Of a stretch of DNA of 18,751 nucleotides, positions 7,124 to 13,991 are shown one piece after another. The notes under the pieces are model-generated. The model had not been told where the DNA came from and searched no databases. It saw only the letters and a program-made list of their open reading frames with translations. Made by a program: the position numbers and the translations under genes. Source of the DNA: B1-G15 sp964346135 (GTDB lineage: Archaea > Thermoproteota > Bathyarchaeia > Bathyarchaeales > Bathyarchaeaceae); contig CAYFTS010000067.1 of assembly GCA_964346135.1 (NCBI GenBank), positions 1 to 18,751 of the forward strand, read 5' to 3'. Every line of letters starts with the position of its first letter. Position 1 is the stretch's first letter.

Positions 7124-7978
7124 CTATTCTTTGCTCTTTTTTACTTTCATTATGTTAAGACTCATGTCGAGTGCTTCTACGCTGTCAGTTATTTCTCCAA
7201 GACTGAGGATGTCGGCGCCGGCTTCTGCAAATTTGAGGATGTTCTGTTTGTTTATCCCGCCGCTGGCTTCGATTAAGACTTTGTTTCGAAGTTTCTCTCT
7301 CTTAAGCAATGCTATTGTTCCTTTTACTTGTTGGGGAGAAAAGTTGTCCAGCATAATAATGTCTGCTCCTGCTTTAGCTACTTCTATTGCTTTGCCTTCC
7401 TTGGAAACCTCGACTTCAATTTTTTTAGAAAATGAAACAGCGTTTCTAACTTTTTTCACAGCTTCACCAACATCTCCAAGAATTGCGATATGATTGTCTT
7501 TTATGAGAACAAGATCGTCCAAGTGAAGTCGATGAGTGTCGCCTCCACCGAGCATTACCGCCTTCTTGTCAAAATAGGAGAGTCCAGGTGCCACTTTTCG
7601 GGTGCAGGCTACTCGAGTTTTGTAGCCAGCGCTTCTAAGTTTTTCAACCAGTCGATGGGTTGTGGTGGCTATACCACTCATTCTCGTGAGGATGTTAAGG
7701 AGGGATCTTTCGATTGATAGTAACGTTCTGGCGTCTCCAATAATCTTCAATATGACTGTTTTTTTCTTAACCATGGATCCGTCAGGCGCGGGGGTGCCAG
7801 CTTTCAGGTCAAAACTATTCAGCAGTGTTAGTGCTTCTTCTATTCCAGCTATTATTCCGCTTTCGTTTGCGATGATTTCGGCTTCAACAATTGTTCCAAG
7901 TGGGATGGTGAGAAGGGTGGTTATGTCGCCTTGCCCTATGTCTTCCTCTACAAATCTGCGAATTTTTGCCTCCAACAT
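7124..7978 (-). CDS. nadC: Nicotinate-nucleotide pyrophosphorylase (quinolinate phosphoribosyltransferase)
   Basis: This 284-residue NadC converts quinolinate and PRPP to nicotinate mononucleotide, CO2 and pyrophosphate in NAD synthesis. Family motifs are in order: EDIGQGDIT near the N-terminus, RKVAPGL, GGGDTHRLHLDDLVLIKDNH, then IEVEV, IMLDN and EASGGI in the barrel. Length is normal. Start ATG 7978 has only a weak ribosome site. It sits 33 bp after the AMMECR1 gene and 35 bp before the glycosyltransferase. A ModD-like phosphoribosyltransferase is the nearest alternative, but the context includes nadM elsewhere in the window. No nadA or nadB is seen here. Confidence 0.94.
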   Translation of the reverse strand: MLEAKIRRFVEEDIGQGDITTLLTIPLGTIVEAEIIANESGIIAGIEEALTLLNSFDLKAGTPAPDGSMVKKKTVILKIIGDARTLLSIERSLLNILTRMSGIATTTHRLVEKLRSAGYKTRVACTRKVAPGLSYFDKKAVMLGGGDTHRLHLDDLVLIKDNHIAILGDVGEAVKKVRNAVSFSKKIEVEVSKEGKAIEVAKAGADIIMLDNFSPQQVKGTIALLKREKLRNKVLIEASGGINKQNILKFAEAGADILSLGEITDSVEALDMSLNIMKVKKSKE

Positions 7979-8011
7979 TTTCTCAGGAAGAAACGTTGCA
8001 ATTCCTCCTTT

Positions 8012-8638
8012 CTATTTACAATGAAGCTTTTTTTGCTTTATCTTACCTTTTGGAGAGACTTCCTCAAAGATTATTGCTTGAAACTTGAATATGGTTGTTC
8101 CTTCAAGCAGCCAATAATCTGGTGACAAACCGGCTTTAATGCAGCACTGGCAGAGAAACTCTTCTGCATCCCAGTTCCATTCAATTGGAACCTGAGGTAA
8201 GAGAAGGCCTTTGTAATAGCTTTTCTCAACAATTAAGCCGTCTTGTCCCACTTTAATCTCTGAGGGATAGTCTGTGGGTTTCTTCACTTTAATGGGCTGG
8301 GGAGGAGTAAGAACACTGACCTCAAAAACAATGTGGTCGAGTTCTTCTGGAGAGACTGGAGGAAAACGGGGATCCTGCGTGGCGGATTTGATGGCTGATT
8401 CTATTACGGCGCGTGTCAAAGTGGTGGTTGGATAAGGATAACCAATGCAGCCTCTTAGCTGTTTTTTCTCGTGTTTAACGTTGTTTAACGTAACGAAAAC
8501 TCCGCAGCGTTTCATTAGTTTTGGCGGTAGGTCTTTAGGTAAATCTAAGGTTTTTCCGTTTTTTAGGTATTCCTCCACTGCTTTTCTGGCAAGTTTTACG
8601 AGGAACTCTCCTTCTTTGTTGGTTAGTTTAAATGACAC
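8012..8638 (-). CDS. AMMECR1-domain protein
   Basis: This 208-residue protein consists of a single AMMECR1 domain. The family signature LRGCIG is present (in KKQLRGCIGYPYP), followed by SATQDPRFPPVSPEEL and the later WNWDAEEFLCQCC and GL..DYWL segments. The biochemical role of this widespread archaeal/eukaryotic family is unknown; the conserved Cys-containing LRGCIG motif has led to proposals of a catalytic function. GTG 8638 is the start, with AGAGG at 8646-8650 and 7 nt spacing. It is the first gene of the operon with nadC and a glycosyltransferase. A TATA-like box lies at 8701-8712. Confidence 0.92.
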   Translation of the reverse strand: MSFKLTNKEGEFLVKLARKAVEEYLKNGKTLDLPKDLPPKLMKRCGVFVTLNNVKHEKKQLRGCIGYPYPTTTLTRAVIESAIKSATQDPRFPPVSPEELDHIVFEVSVLTPPQPIKVKKPTDYPSEIKVGQDGLIVEKSYYKGLLLPQVPIEWNWDAEEFLCQCCIKAGLSPDYWLLEGTTIFKFQAIIFEEVSPKGKIKQKKLHCK

Positions 8639-8700
8639 TTTGATTCCTCTATCTAAGTCAATCTGGAGCTAACTATCAATTAGAGGTTTTGATTGAAAGC

Positions 8701-8712
8701 TTATTTATTTTT
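8701..8712 (-). promoter_or_regulatory. TATA-like box for the AMMECR1-nadC-GT operon
   Basis: The minus strand reads AAAAATAAATAA here, about 65-70 bp before the GTG start of the AMMECR1 gene. This would give a leader of roughly 40 nt containing the AGAGG ribosome site. Confidence 0.45.
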
Positions 8713-9123
8713 GCTGTGCGTTTCCCGTGGAAGCGTTAAAGTTTCATGGACTTTTCTTGAAGCCTTATAAACTGGAGAAGCCCCGCGATTTCCCTCTTTT
8801 CTGGGTTTTCACTGATGTTTTCTGAAAAACTCTGTTTTCAACATATCTTTTCGCTATATGATTCAAATATGAGCTGCGAGGGGATTGGAACCACTGACGG
8901 TGATGTCTATAGCAGTTTCTGGGGAAAATTTGTTTTCAGCATTCTGCTACTATTAAGAGCCAAATATACATGCGAGTTCGTACCTAAAACTTCATTGTTT
9001 TTTCTTGAATTCTCATGAAGTGAAAATATTTCCTGTGGACTTCCTTTTCTGGTTTCCATCCGTCTATGTTAATATCGCAAAGTATTTCTCCATTACTGAG
9101 GTTATGAAGTTCTAGTATCTATG
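8713..9123. other. Intergenic region with a start-less open frame
   Basis: I can support no complete gene here. On the minus strand an open frame runs from 9118 to a TAG at 8984-8986 (44 codons), directly behind the Rieske gene. It has a protein-like composition (for example CDINIDGWKPEKEV) but no start codon near its beginning, so it may be the remains of a decayed gene. On the plus strand a TATA-like CCTTATAAA (about 8762-8770) precedes a 67-codon ATG frame at 8815-9018 that has no ribosome site and a low-complexity hydrophobic middle. I do not call it a gene. Confidence 0.35.
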
Positions 9124-9435
9124 TTACAGTTTAACTAGTATCGAAGAGTTTTGGATTTTTATCTTGAACTTTCTTAGAGGCTTATGTGTAACTGGACCCA
9201 ATGATTTTCCAGTGCTGACATCGAATTTTGCATAATGAAAACCGCATGTTAACACTTTTCCTTCTAAGCTTCCCAAATACAGTGGATAACCCATGTGGGG
9301 ACATCGATTATCCAATGCGTTGAATTTTCCTTCAACGTTTACTACAAATATCTCATAGTTTTTCACTTTGAAGACTTTCATTTTGTTCTTTGGAATTTCC
9401 TGTGTTTCAGCTATCTTGACATATTTGCCCATCAC
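9124..9435 (-). CDS. Rieske-type [2Fe-2S] ferredoxin
   Basis: This 103-residue soluble protein is a single Rieske domain. The cluster ligands are clear: C-P-H in RCPHMGYPL and C-x2-H in TCGFHYAKFD. It ends with a KPLRKF strand and has no membrane anchor or signal peptide. This form, like the small ferredoxins of dioxygenases or NirD-like proteins, is a cytosolic electron carrier whose partner is not encoded next to it. Starts: GTG 9435 or ATG 9432, with no strong ribosome site; a TATA-like TTAATATGA about 30 bp upstream suggests a nearly leaderless transcript. It follows the broken ZIP gene by 39 bp. Confidence 0.9.
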   Translation of the reverse strand: MMGKYVKIAETQEIPKNKMKVFKVKNYEIFVVNVEGKFNALDNRCPHMGYPLYLGSLEGKVLTCGFHYAKFDVSTGKSLGPVTHKPLRKFKIKIQNSSILVKL

Positions 9436-9474
9436 TATACATCTTCTTAGTACCTATTCATATTAATTCCATTT

Positions 9475-10236
9475 TCAAGTAAAGAGACAATCTAGCAACA
9501 TCATAATAACAAATCCAGTTATCAGTCCGAAGGTCGCCTCTCTCGCAAATCCTTTCCTGTGGCTTTCAGGAATCATTTCATCGCTAACTACGAAAAGCAT
9601 GGCGCCTACAGCAAAAGCAAGTCCCCAAGGCAGAATCGGTTGAGAAACGGAGACCAATGCAACACCTAACAAACCTCCAACAGGTTCAACTAAGCCAGTT
9701 AGTGTTCCGTACCATAGAGACTTACCTCGGCTGTATCCTTCCCTTAGCAAGGGCAACGCAACCGCAAGACCTTCAGGCATGTTTTGCAGTCCAATAGCCA
9801 TGGCTATTACTAGACCTGCTGTCACATCTTCACTGCCGAAGCTGACGCCAACTACCAAACCTTCAGGAAAATTGTGGATGGTTATGGTGAGGACAAACAA
9901 CCCTACTCGTGGCAACTTTGAAGGTGGTCCTTCAGCACCAATAAACGGGTGAAAATGAGGAATGAAACGATCAATTAGATGTAATACGAGGGCGCCTAAT
10001 ATTACCCCAAAAACAGCAACTCATGGTCCACTTAAATCGATAGCTGGAACTATCAAACTAAAAGAAGTAGCGGCCAGCATTACACCAGCCGAAAAACCAA
10101 GCATAATGTCTAGTAATCTATCTGAAATTCGTCTTGTAAACAACACTGGTACGGCTCCTGCACCAGTTGCCAACCCTGCGACTAAGCTGGCGATAGAACC
10201 GAGCCAAACGATTTCTGCGTTCATGGGCTCCCCCAT
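9475..10236 (-). pseudogene. ZIP-family metal transporter interrupted by an in-frame TGA
   Basis: A ZIP (GufA-like) transporter of about 253 codons is continuous in one frame except for one TGA at 10021-10023. The N-terminal part (about 71 residues) holds the first two membrane segments. After the TGA the frame continues with VAVFGVILGA, a His-rich loop (HFHPF) and all the remaining helices. The metal-site motifs HNFPEG and QNMPEG are intact, as is the C-terminal VSDEMIPESHR. The TGA follows Gly-Pro, where a Trp codon (TGG) would fit. It may be a recent nonsense mutation, a sequencing error, or readthrough. ATG 10236 is taken as start; TTG 10242 and ATG 10224 are alternatives. Substrate would be Zn or Fe. 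Confidence 0.82.
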
Positions 10237-10316
10237 AGCCAATCTATAATATAATCTACTATAATATTTTTGAATCTCCTACAGGAGGTGGAGGCGACTT
10301 CGTCTTGTTACTTTCT

Positions 10317-10901
10317 CTATTCAATATGTCGGAATTTCTGAGTGTAAGGACCTTCTCCAGGCGCTCTTCGTCTAAAGTGTCCTGAAGGTCTGCCTTCAAG
10401 GAGTTCTTGGAACCAAGCTTCATGCTCCACTTCTTCATGCAGAATAGCCAGCGACAAATCGTAAGTTCTATGGTCTTTCCCGAAAGTCATGTTACATATT
10501 TCCGTGTAAACTCGCACGGCACATCTTTCCGCTTCAAGCAAAACCTTTAACACAGCTTTTAAGTCACCGGGGTCTTTGGGCAAATACGCGGCTGAACAAG
10601 CAGCATCGTCATGAAGCTCCTTGAGGTCTCTGTATAGGTCGCCACCAAGCTCATAGATGCGGGGAGCAATTGTCTCAAAATGGAGTCGGTCTTCGAGTCT
10701 AGCATCTTCCGCTATCTCTTTCACAGTTTCTCCCTCAAGCCCTGTGCAATGCATTCTAGGAAGCGTGTAATAATAATAGGTTGTGAACTCTGCCGCAGCA
10801 GCCTTCTTCAACTTGTCTATCAGAAGATCAACATTGACCCCAGCTTTCTCCACCATTTCCCTGCCAACATTCTTTGAATATTTTCTTTTCAGTTTTTTCA
10901 C
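10317..10901 (-). CDS. DPSL / thioferritin-like ferritin-family protein
   Basis: This 194-residue four-helix diiron protein resembles archaeal Dps-like (DPSL) proteins, which oxidise iron with peroxide and store it in 12-subunit shells. Ferroxidase residues by family pattern are E38 (AAAAEFTTYYYY), E70/H74 (LEDRLHFE), then a Glu in LLEAERC and the EVEH in HEEVEHEAWF. Cys residues at HCTGLEG and ERCAVRVYTEIC match the thioferritin Cys pattern as I recall it. The start is uncertain. GTG 10901 lies inside a perfect GGAGGTGA (10905-10898), and the codon at normal spacing (5 nt) is CTG 10892. An in-frame ATG follows at codon 16. It neighbours the ZIP and Rieske genes, so metal or oxidative-stress handling is likely. 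Confidence 0.85.
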   Translation of the reverse strand: MKKLKRKYSKNVGREMVEKAGVNVDLLIDKLKKAAAAEFTTYYYYTLPRMHCTGLEGETVKEIAEDARLEDRLHFETIAPRIYELGGDLYRDLKELHDDAACSAAYLPKDPGDLKAVLKVLLEAERCAVRVYTEICNMTFGKDHRTYDLSLAILHEEVEHEAWFQELLEGRPSGHFRRRAPGEGPYTQKFRHIE

Positions 10902-10951
10902 CTCCTTTTCAATTTTGCGTAATAATCAAAACGTTAAGTTATTTTTTATCT

Positions 10952-11059
10952 ATGATGTTTAGGAACTTAACAGCCTTGTGTGCGCGTCAACTAATAGAAG
11001 CTGGTTTTGAATATGTAACTGAGATGGATGACATTGAAGTATTCAGAAAAAGAAAATGA
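10952..11059 (+). CDS. Short ORF resembling the C-terminal tail of archaeal integrases
   Basis: This is an ATG frame of 35 residues between the divergently placed DPSL gene and the proteasome gene. Its main part, ARQLIEAGFEYVTEMD followed by IEVFRKRK, resembles from memory the tail found at the C-terminus of archaeal tyrosine recombinases (KLIEAGFEYV...LFRK). The upstream sequence in the same frame is not integrase-like, so it could be a remnant of an integrated element or an independent tiny gene. No tRNA or direct repeat is seen near it. The identification is tentative. Confidence 0.35.
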   Translation: MMFRNLTALCARQLIEAGFEYVTEMDDIEVFRKRK

Positions 11060-11079
11060 TTACCATTTATGGAATTGGT

Positions 11080-11697
11080 CTAGAACTTTGTGGATTCTTC
11101 TTTAATTCCGTCTTTGGTGATTGTGAGGAAGTCTACGCCATCACCACTCATGACGTCTCGACTTACAGCTGATTTTATAGCTCTGACTACAAGGTCTTTT
11201 GCCTCTTTAACACTCATGGTCTCTTTGTATCCTTCTTCTAGAACTCCGATAGCGATTTCAGCTCCTGAACCGACTGTTGCGTATTTGTCGGGTAGAAGTG
11301 ATCCCAGTACGTCAAGTGAATATATTGATGGTCCTTCTTCGTCCATTCCGCCCACAACGGTTTGCGTGATTAATGGAAACAGTCTTCGACTGAAGAGAAG
11401 GTTGGACATAACTTTGGCTGCGGATTTCACGGGCATGGGTCTTCCAGTATCTAGTCTAAACAGGTTTGCGTAGGCTTCTACGTCTCGTATTAAAATTTGC
11501 ATGTCGGAAACCAAACCTGCACAGGCAGCGCCTATTCGGCTGGTTATTTTGAAAACTTTCTTTCCAACTCTGCTGACTACCAAATGACCGTATGAAACTC
11601 TTTTCTCAGAGGCTAATATCACGCCATCAGAACAGACAACGCCCAGCGTGGTGGCGCCGGGAACAAACATGTATGGTGCTTGTGCTTGTTTATCCAA
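11080..11697 (-). CDS. psmB: Proteasome beta subunit, probably catalytically inactive
   Basis: This 205-residue 20S proteasome beta subunit has a 14-residue propeptide ending in PG. Aligning G14-ATTLG with the usual G-TTTVG places Ala15 at position 1. It then puts E31 at position 17 and K47 at position 33, exactly as in active subunits. So the catalytic Thr1 appears replaced by Ala, while Glu17 and Lys33 remain. The rest is intact, with GSLLPDKYATVGSG and SRDVMSGDG near the end. Crenarchaeal and related genomes usually have a second beta, which would supply activity. Start TTG 11697 has GGAGG at 11706-11710, 8 nt away. If cleavage were at A15/T16 instead, it could still be active. Confidence 0.95.
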   Translation of the reverse strand: MDKQAQAPYMFVPGATTLGVVCSDGVILASEKRVSYGHLVVSRVGKKVFKITSRIGAACAGLVSDMQILIRDVEAYANLFRLDTGRPMPVKSAAKVMSNLLFSRRLFPLITQTVVGGMDEEGPSIYSLDVLGSLLPDKYATVGSGAEIAIGVLEEGYKETMSVKEAKDLVVRAIKSAVSRDVMSGDGVDFLTITKDGIKEESTKF

Positions 11698-11736
11698 CTT
11701 TAATTCCTCCAGTTCCAGTCAGTAATGTGTCGAGGG

Positions 11737-11747
11737 ATTATTAAATG
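11737..11747 (-). promoter_or_regulatory. TATA-like box for psmB
   Basis: The minus strand reads CATTTAATAAT, centred about 45 bp before the TTG start. That would give an 18-nt leader that includes the GGAGG ribosome site. There is no other gene between it and the start codon. Confidence 0.45.
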
Positions 11748-11854
11748 TAGCCATCAATTTTAAGTCTTCGGTTGAATGTGCATGTGCTGGTTCTAGTGTT
11801 TCTTAAGGGTAAGATTGGAAAAACTTTTGTAACAGCTGTTTTCCCTATTGAAAT

Positions 11855-12016
11855 ATGGTAAAAGAGATTGTAAGAAATGATAGAAGATATTATGTTTGTG
11901 AAGAATGCAGTTTTACATATGAAGATAGGGTTTGGGCAGAAAAATGTGAAGATTTCTGTTCTAAACACCATGCATGTTCCGTTGAGATTATCAGCCACGC
12001 TGTTCAATTGAATTAA
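11855..12016 (+). CDS. 53-residue Cys-rich zinc-ribbon-like protein
   Basis: This ATG frame of 53 residues has a clear metal-binding pattern. C15-x2-C18 (YVCEEC) is followed by C31, C35 and C41 with H38/H39 (KCEDFCSKHHAC). The sequence RYYVCEECSFTYED... resembles short archaeal one-domain zinc proteins with the form (Y/F)-x-C-x2-C-x-F-x-Y. The function is unknown; metal or nucleic-acid binding is possible. It stands alone between the divergent psmB and the ogt gene. No Shine-Dalgarno motif is evident, and the AT-rich segment around 11821-11830 may act as a TATA element for a leaderless message. Confidence 0.75.
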   Translation: MVKEIVRNDRRYYVCEECSFTYEDRVWAEKCEDFCSKHHACSVEIISHAVQLN

Positions 12017-12128
12017 ACATTAAATAAGATACTTTCAAGTCCAATTGGTAACAGTGCTGACTAAAACGCTAGGAAGGCTCAAGTTTTTTATCTCTTAAAC
12101 TCCAACATTAACAGTCGGACAGATTCAC

Positions 12129-12722
12129 ATGATTCACCTCTATCATCAAGAAATAGACGAAGTATGGTACGGCGCCGCCATGAAAGATGAAAAAGTTTAT
12201 GCAACACTCTTCGCATTTACTGAAAAAGAGGTTTTACAGTATTTGCTGGAAAGCCTCCCATATAATTTGCCTTTTCAATTGGCGGAAAAACCAAATTCGC
12301 ATTCTATGAAACTTCTAAAAACTCTGAAAGCGATTTTCGACGGAAAGGATGTTACTTCTAATTTTGAAACTGTAATGGATTACATGCCAAAATACACGCG
12401 AAAAGTGCTCAAATGTGTAGGTATGGTTCCAGTTGGATACATAACCACTTACGGTGCAGTAGCTAAGGCTGTGGGCGGAGGTCCTAGAGCAGTGGGCAAC
12501 GCCATGGCTTTTAATCCGTTTGCGTTGTTGATCCCGTGTCATAGGGTTGTGCGCGCAGATTTCAGTGTTGGCAGTTATGGTTTGAACGGTGGTGTCAAAC
12601 GGAAACTTCTTCAGAGGGAAGATAGGGGTTGCAGGGAGGATGTGAAACTGAAAATAAACGGTGAAACTTTGTCTGTGTTTCCTGTGAAGCGTCTTAGGCA
12701 AGAATTAAGTTCTAGTGTGTGA
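12129..12722 (+). CDS. ogt: Methylated-DNA-protein cysteine methyltransferase (O6-alkylguanine repair)
   Basis: This 197-residue protein removes alkyl groups from O6-alkylguanine in DNA by a suicide transfer to a cysteine. The active site IPCHRVV is intact with acceptor C137. Upstream are the DNA-binding helix elements YITTYGAVAKAVGGGPRAVGNAM (residues 104-126), which include the Arg finger region. After the active site comes GSYGLNGGVKRKLLQRE, normal for the family. The first 85 residues form the variable N-terminal domain. A C-terminal extension of about 35 residues (from REDVKL) is longer than usual. Start ATG 12129 lacks a clear ribosome site. nadM starts 31 bp downstream, and rhomboid follows. 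Confidence 0.95.
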   Translation: MIHLYHQEIDEVWYGAAMKDEKVYATLFAFTEKEVLQYLLESLPYNLPFQLAEKPNSHSMKLLKTLKAIFDGKDVTSNFETVMDYMPKYTRKVLKCVGMVPVGYITTYGAVAKAVGGGPRAVGNAMAFNPFALLIPCHRVVRADFSVGSYGLNGGVKRKLLQREDRGCREDVKLKINGETLSVFPVKRLRQELSSSV

Positions 12723-12753
12723 TATGCATTTTAGTCTTGGATGGGAAGAAATC

Positions 12754-13275
12754 ATGGTCAAACGGGGACTTTTCGTGGGAAGGTTTCAGCCATTTCATAA
12801 GGGACATCTGAAGCCGTTGAAGGACATTTTAGAAAAGCTTGATGAACTGGTGATCGTGGTGGGTAGTTCCCAGTACAGCCACAAAATAGACAACCCGTTC
12901 ACAGCTGGCGAACGCATCACAATGATTCGGCGAGCCTTAGAGGAAGAAGGAATTGCACCGTCAAAATACTGGATAATTCCCGTTCCTGACGTACATACGC
13001 ACATGACTTGGGTCTCCCATGTTGTAGGGTATGCTCCAAAATTCACTGTAGTTTACAGTAACGAGCCGCTTACTCGCAGACTATTCATTGAAGCCAGCTA
13101 CAAGGTTGAACCTGTGCCTTTTCATAAGCGAGAAGTATATTCAGCAACTGAAATACGAAAACGAATGTTGAACGGACAAAATTGGGAGAAACTTGTTCCG
13201 AACAGCGTGGTTCAGTTCATTAAAGAAATCAGCGGTGTGGAGCGAATTCGAGATTTAGCCAAAACTGATATGTGA
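12754..13275 (+). CDS. nadM: Nicotinamide-nucleotide adenylyltransferase, archaeal type
   Basis: This 173-residue enzyme joins NMN or NaMN with ATP to make NAD or deamido-NAD. The nucleotidyltransferase signature GRFQPFHKGH is at residues 9-18. VVGSSQYSHKIDNPFTAGER and the ATP-site YSATEIRKRM near the C-terminus match the archaeal NadM/RibL-like cytidylyltransferase-fold family. ATG 12754 is chosen because it starts the first strand (RGLFVGRF) and has GGGAAG about 6 nt upstream; the frame is open further upstream, into the end of ogt. It is between ogt and the rhomboid gene in the same direction, likely one transcript. It acts downstream of the product of nadC found 5 kb away. Confidence 0.95.
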   Translation: MVKRGLFVGRFQPFHKGHLKPLKDILEKLDELVIVVGSSQYSHKIDNPFTAGERITMIRRALEEEGIAPSKYWIIPVPDVHTHMTWVSHVVGYAPKFTVVYSNEPLTRRLFIEASYKVEPVPFHKREVYSATEIRKRMLNGQNWEKLVPNSVVQFIKEISGVERIRDLAKTDM

Positions 13276-13290
13276 CCCGTATTAGCAAAG

Positions 13291-13890
13291 TTGTTGAAGA
13301 TGGAAACAACATTGAGAGTTACGCCCACCATCATATTGATAATTGCGAATCTAGGAGTTTACGCATTCACATCAGCGGCTGGCGGCAGTTTACTTTTCAC
13401 AAGCCAAAACCTTATCGAAACATTTGGGCAAAACAACATTTCAGTCATAAACGGCTGGTATTGGCAACTTTTCACATCCATGTTTGTCCATGTTGACTTG
13501 CTTCACCTTTTCGGCAACATGTTTTTCCTTTTAATATTCGGCATTAGAGCTGAAGAACTTTTTAACAAAAAAGAGTTCTTTTTCATCTACTTTGCAAGCG
13601 GGCTGTCTGGTAACTTGCTGACTTTACTGATGCCTCCGTCAACACTTTCCGCTGGAGCTTCAGGAGCAATATTCGGAATGTTCAGCGCATCTGCAATTTA
13701 CTTAGGAAAAACGCTGGGGCAATCAATCATGGGGGCATTAATGTATTCGTTTTTTCTTTTGATACTAAGCGCTGGGAGGAATGTTAACTTATTCGCCCAT
13801 TTCGGTGGGCTCGCAGCTGGATTGGTAATTGGTTATTCATTGGCTAAAAACCGAAAATTAACCAAATGGAACTTAACGTTTGAGACATAA
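13291..13890 (+). CDS. Rhomboid-family intramembrane serine protease
   Basis: This 199-residue membrane protein has about six hydrophobic helices. Catalytic Ser124 lies in GASG (122-125) and His170 in AHFGG, forming the Ser-His dyad. H72 and N76 in HLFGN supply the helix-2 residues of the oxyanion region, so it should be active. It cleaves membrane-spanning substrates within the bilayer; none is identified. TTG 13291 is used as start and ATG 13300 is equally possible; no ribosome site is obvious. The gene lies 15 bp after nadM, suggesting co-transcription. It is a basic-length rhomboid without extra cytosolic domains. Confidence 0.92.
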   Translation: MLKMETTLRVTPTIILIIANLGVYAFTSAAGGSLLFTSQNLIETFGQNNISVINGWYWQLFTSMFVHVDLLHLFGNMFFLLIFGIRAEELFNKKEFFFIYFASGLSGNLLTLLMPPSTLSAGASGAIFGMFSASAIYLGKTLGQSIMGALMYSFFLLILSAGRNVNLFAHFGGLAAGLVIGYSLAKNRKLTKWNLTFET

Positions 13891-13933
13891 ATATTCGTTT
13901 GCAAAAACCCAGATGTATATTTGTTTTTCCTCA

Positions 13934-13945
13934 TAAAATTTAATA
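13934..13945 (+). promoter_or_regulatory. TATA-like box for the aminotransferase gene
   Basis: AAAATTTAATAG lies about 52 bp before the ATG at 13992. Transcription would begin near 13966, leaving a leader that includes GAGGT at 13983-13987. This supports a separate promoter from the rhomboid gene. Confidence 0.45.
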
Positions 13946-13991
13946 GATAGGCGACTTTATGCTTCTAAGCAAACTCTGAGCAGAGGTTTCC

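Noticed and set aside
8878..8905. tRNA T-arm-like sequence on the minus strand (GGTTCCAATCCC)
   Set aside because: The position-57 purine is replaced and one stem pair is mismatched. No acceptor stem, D-arm or anticodon arm can be paired at the right distance.
8815..9018. 67-codon plus-strand ATG frame
   Set aside because: No ribosome site, low-complexity hydrophobic sequence and no recognisable motif. It partly overlaps the more protein-like minus-strand frame at 8984-9118.
11741..12007. 88-codon minus-strand open frame
   Set aside because: It lies opposite the 53-residue Cys-rich gene on the plus strand, whose patterned Cys/His content is far more protein-like. The minus-strand product is a Phe/Ile-rich shadow.
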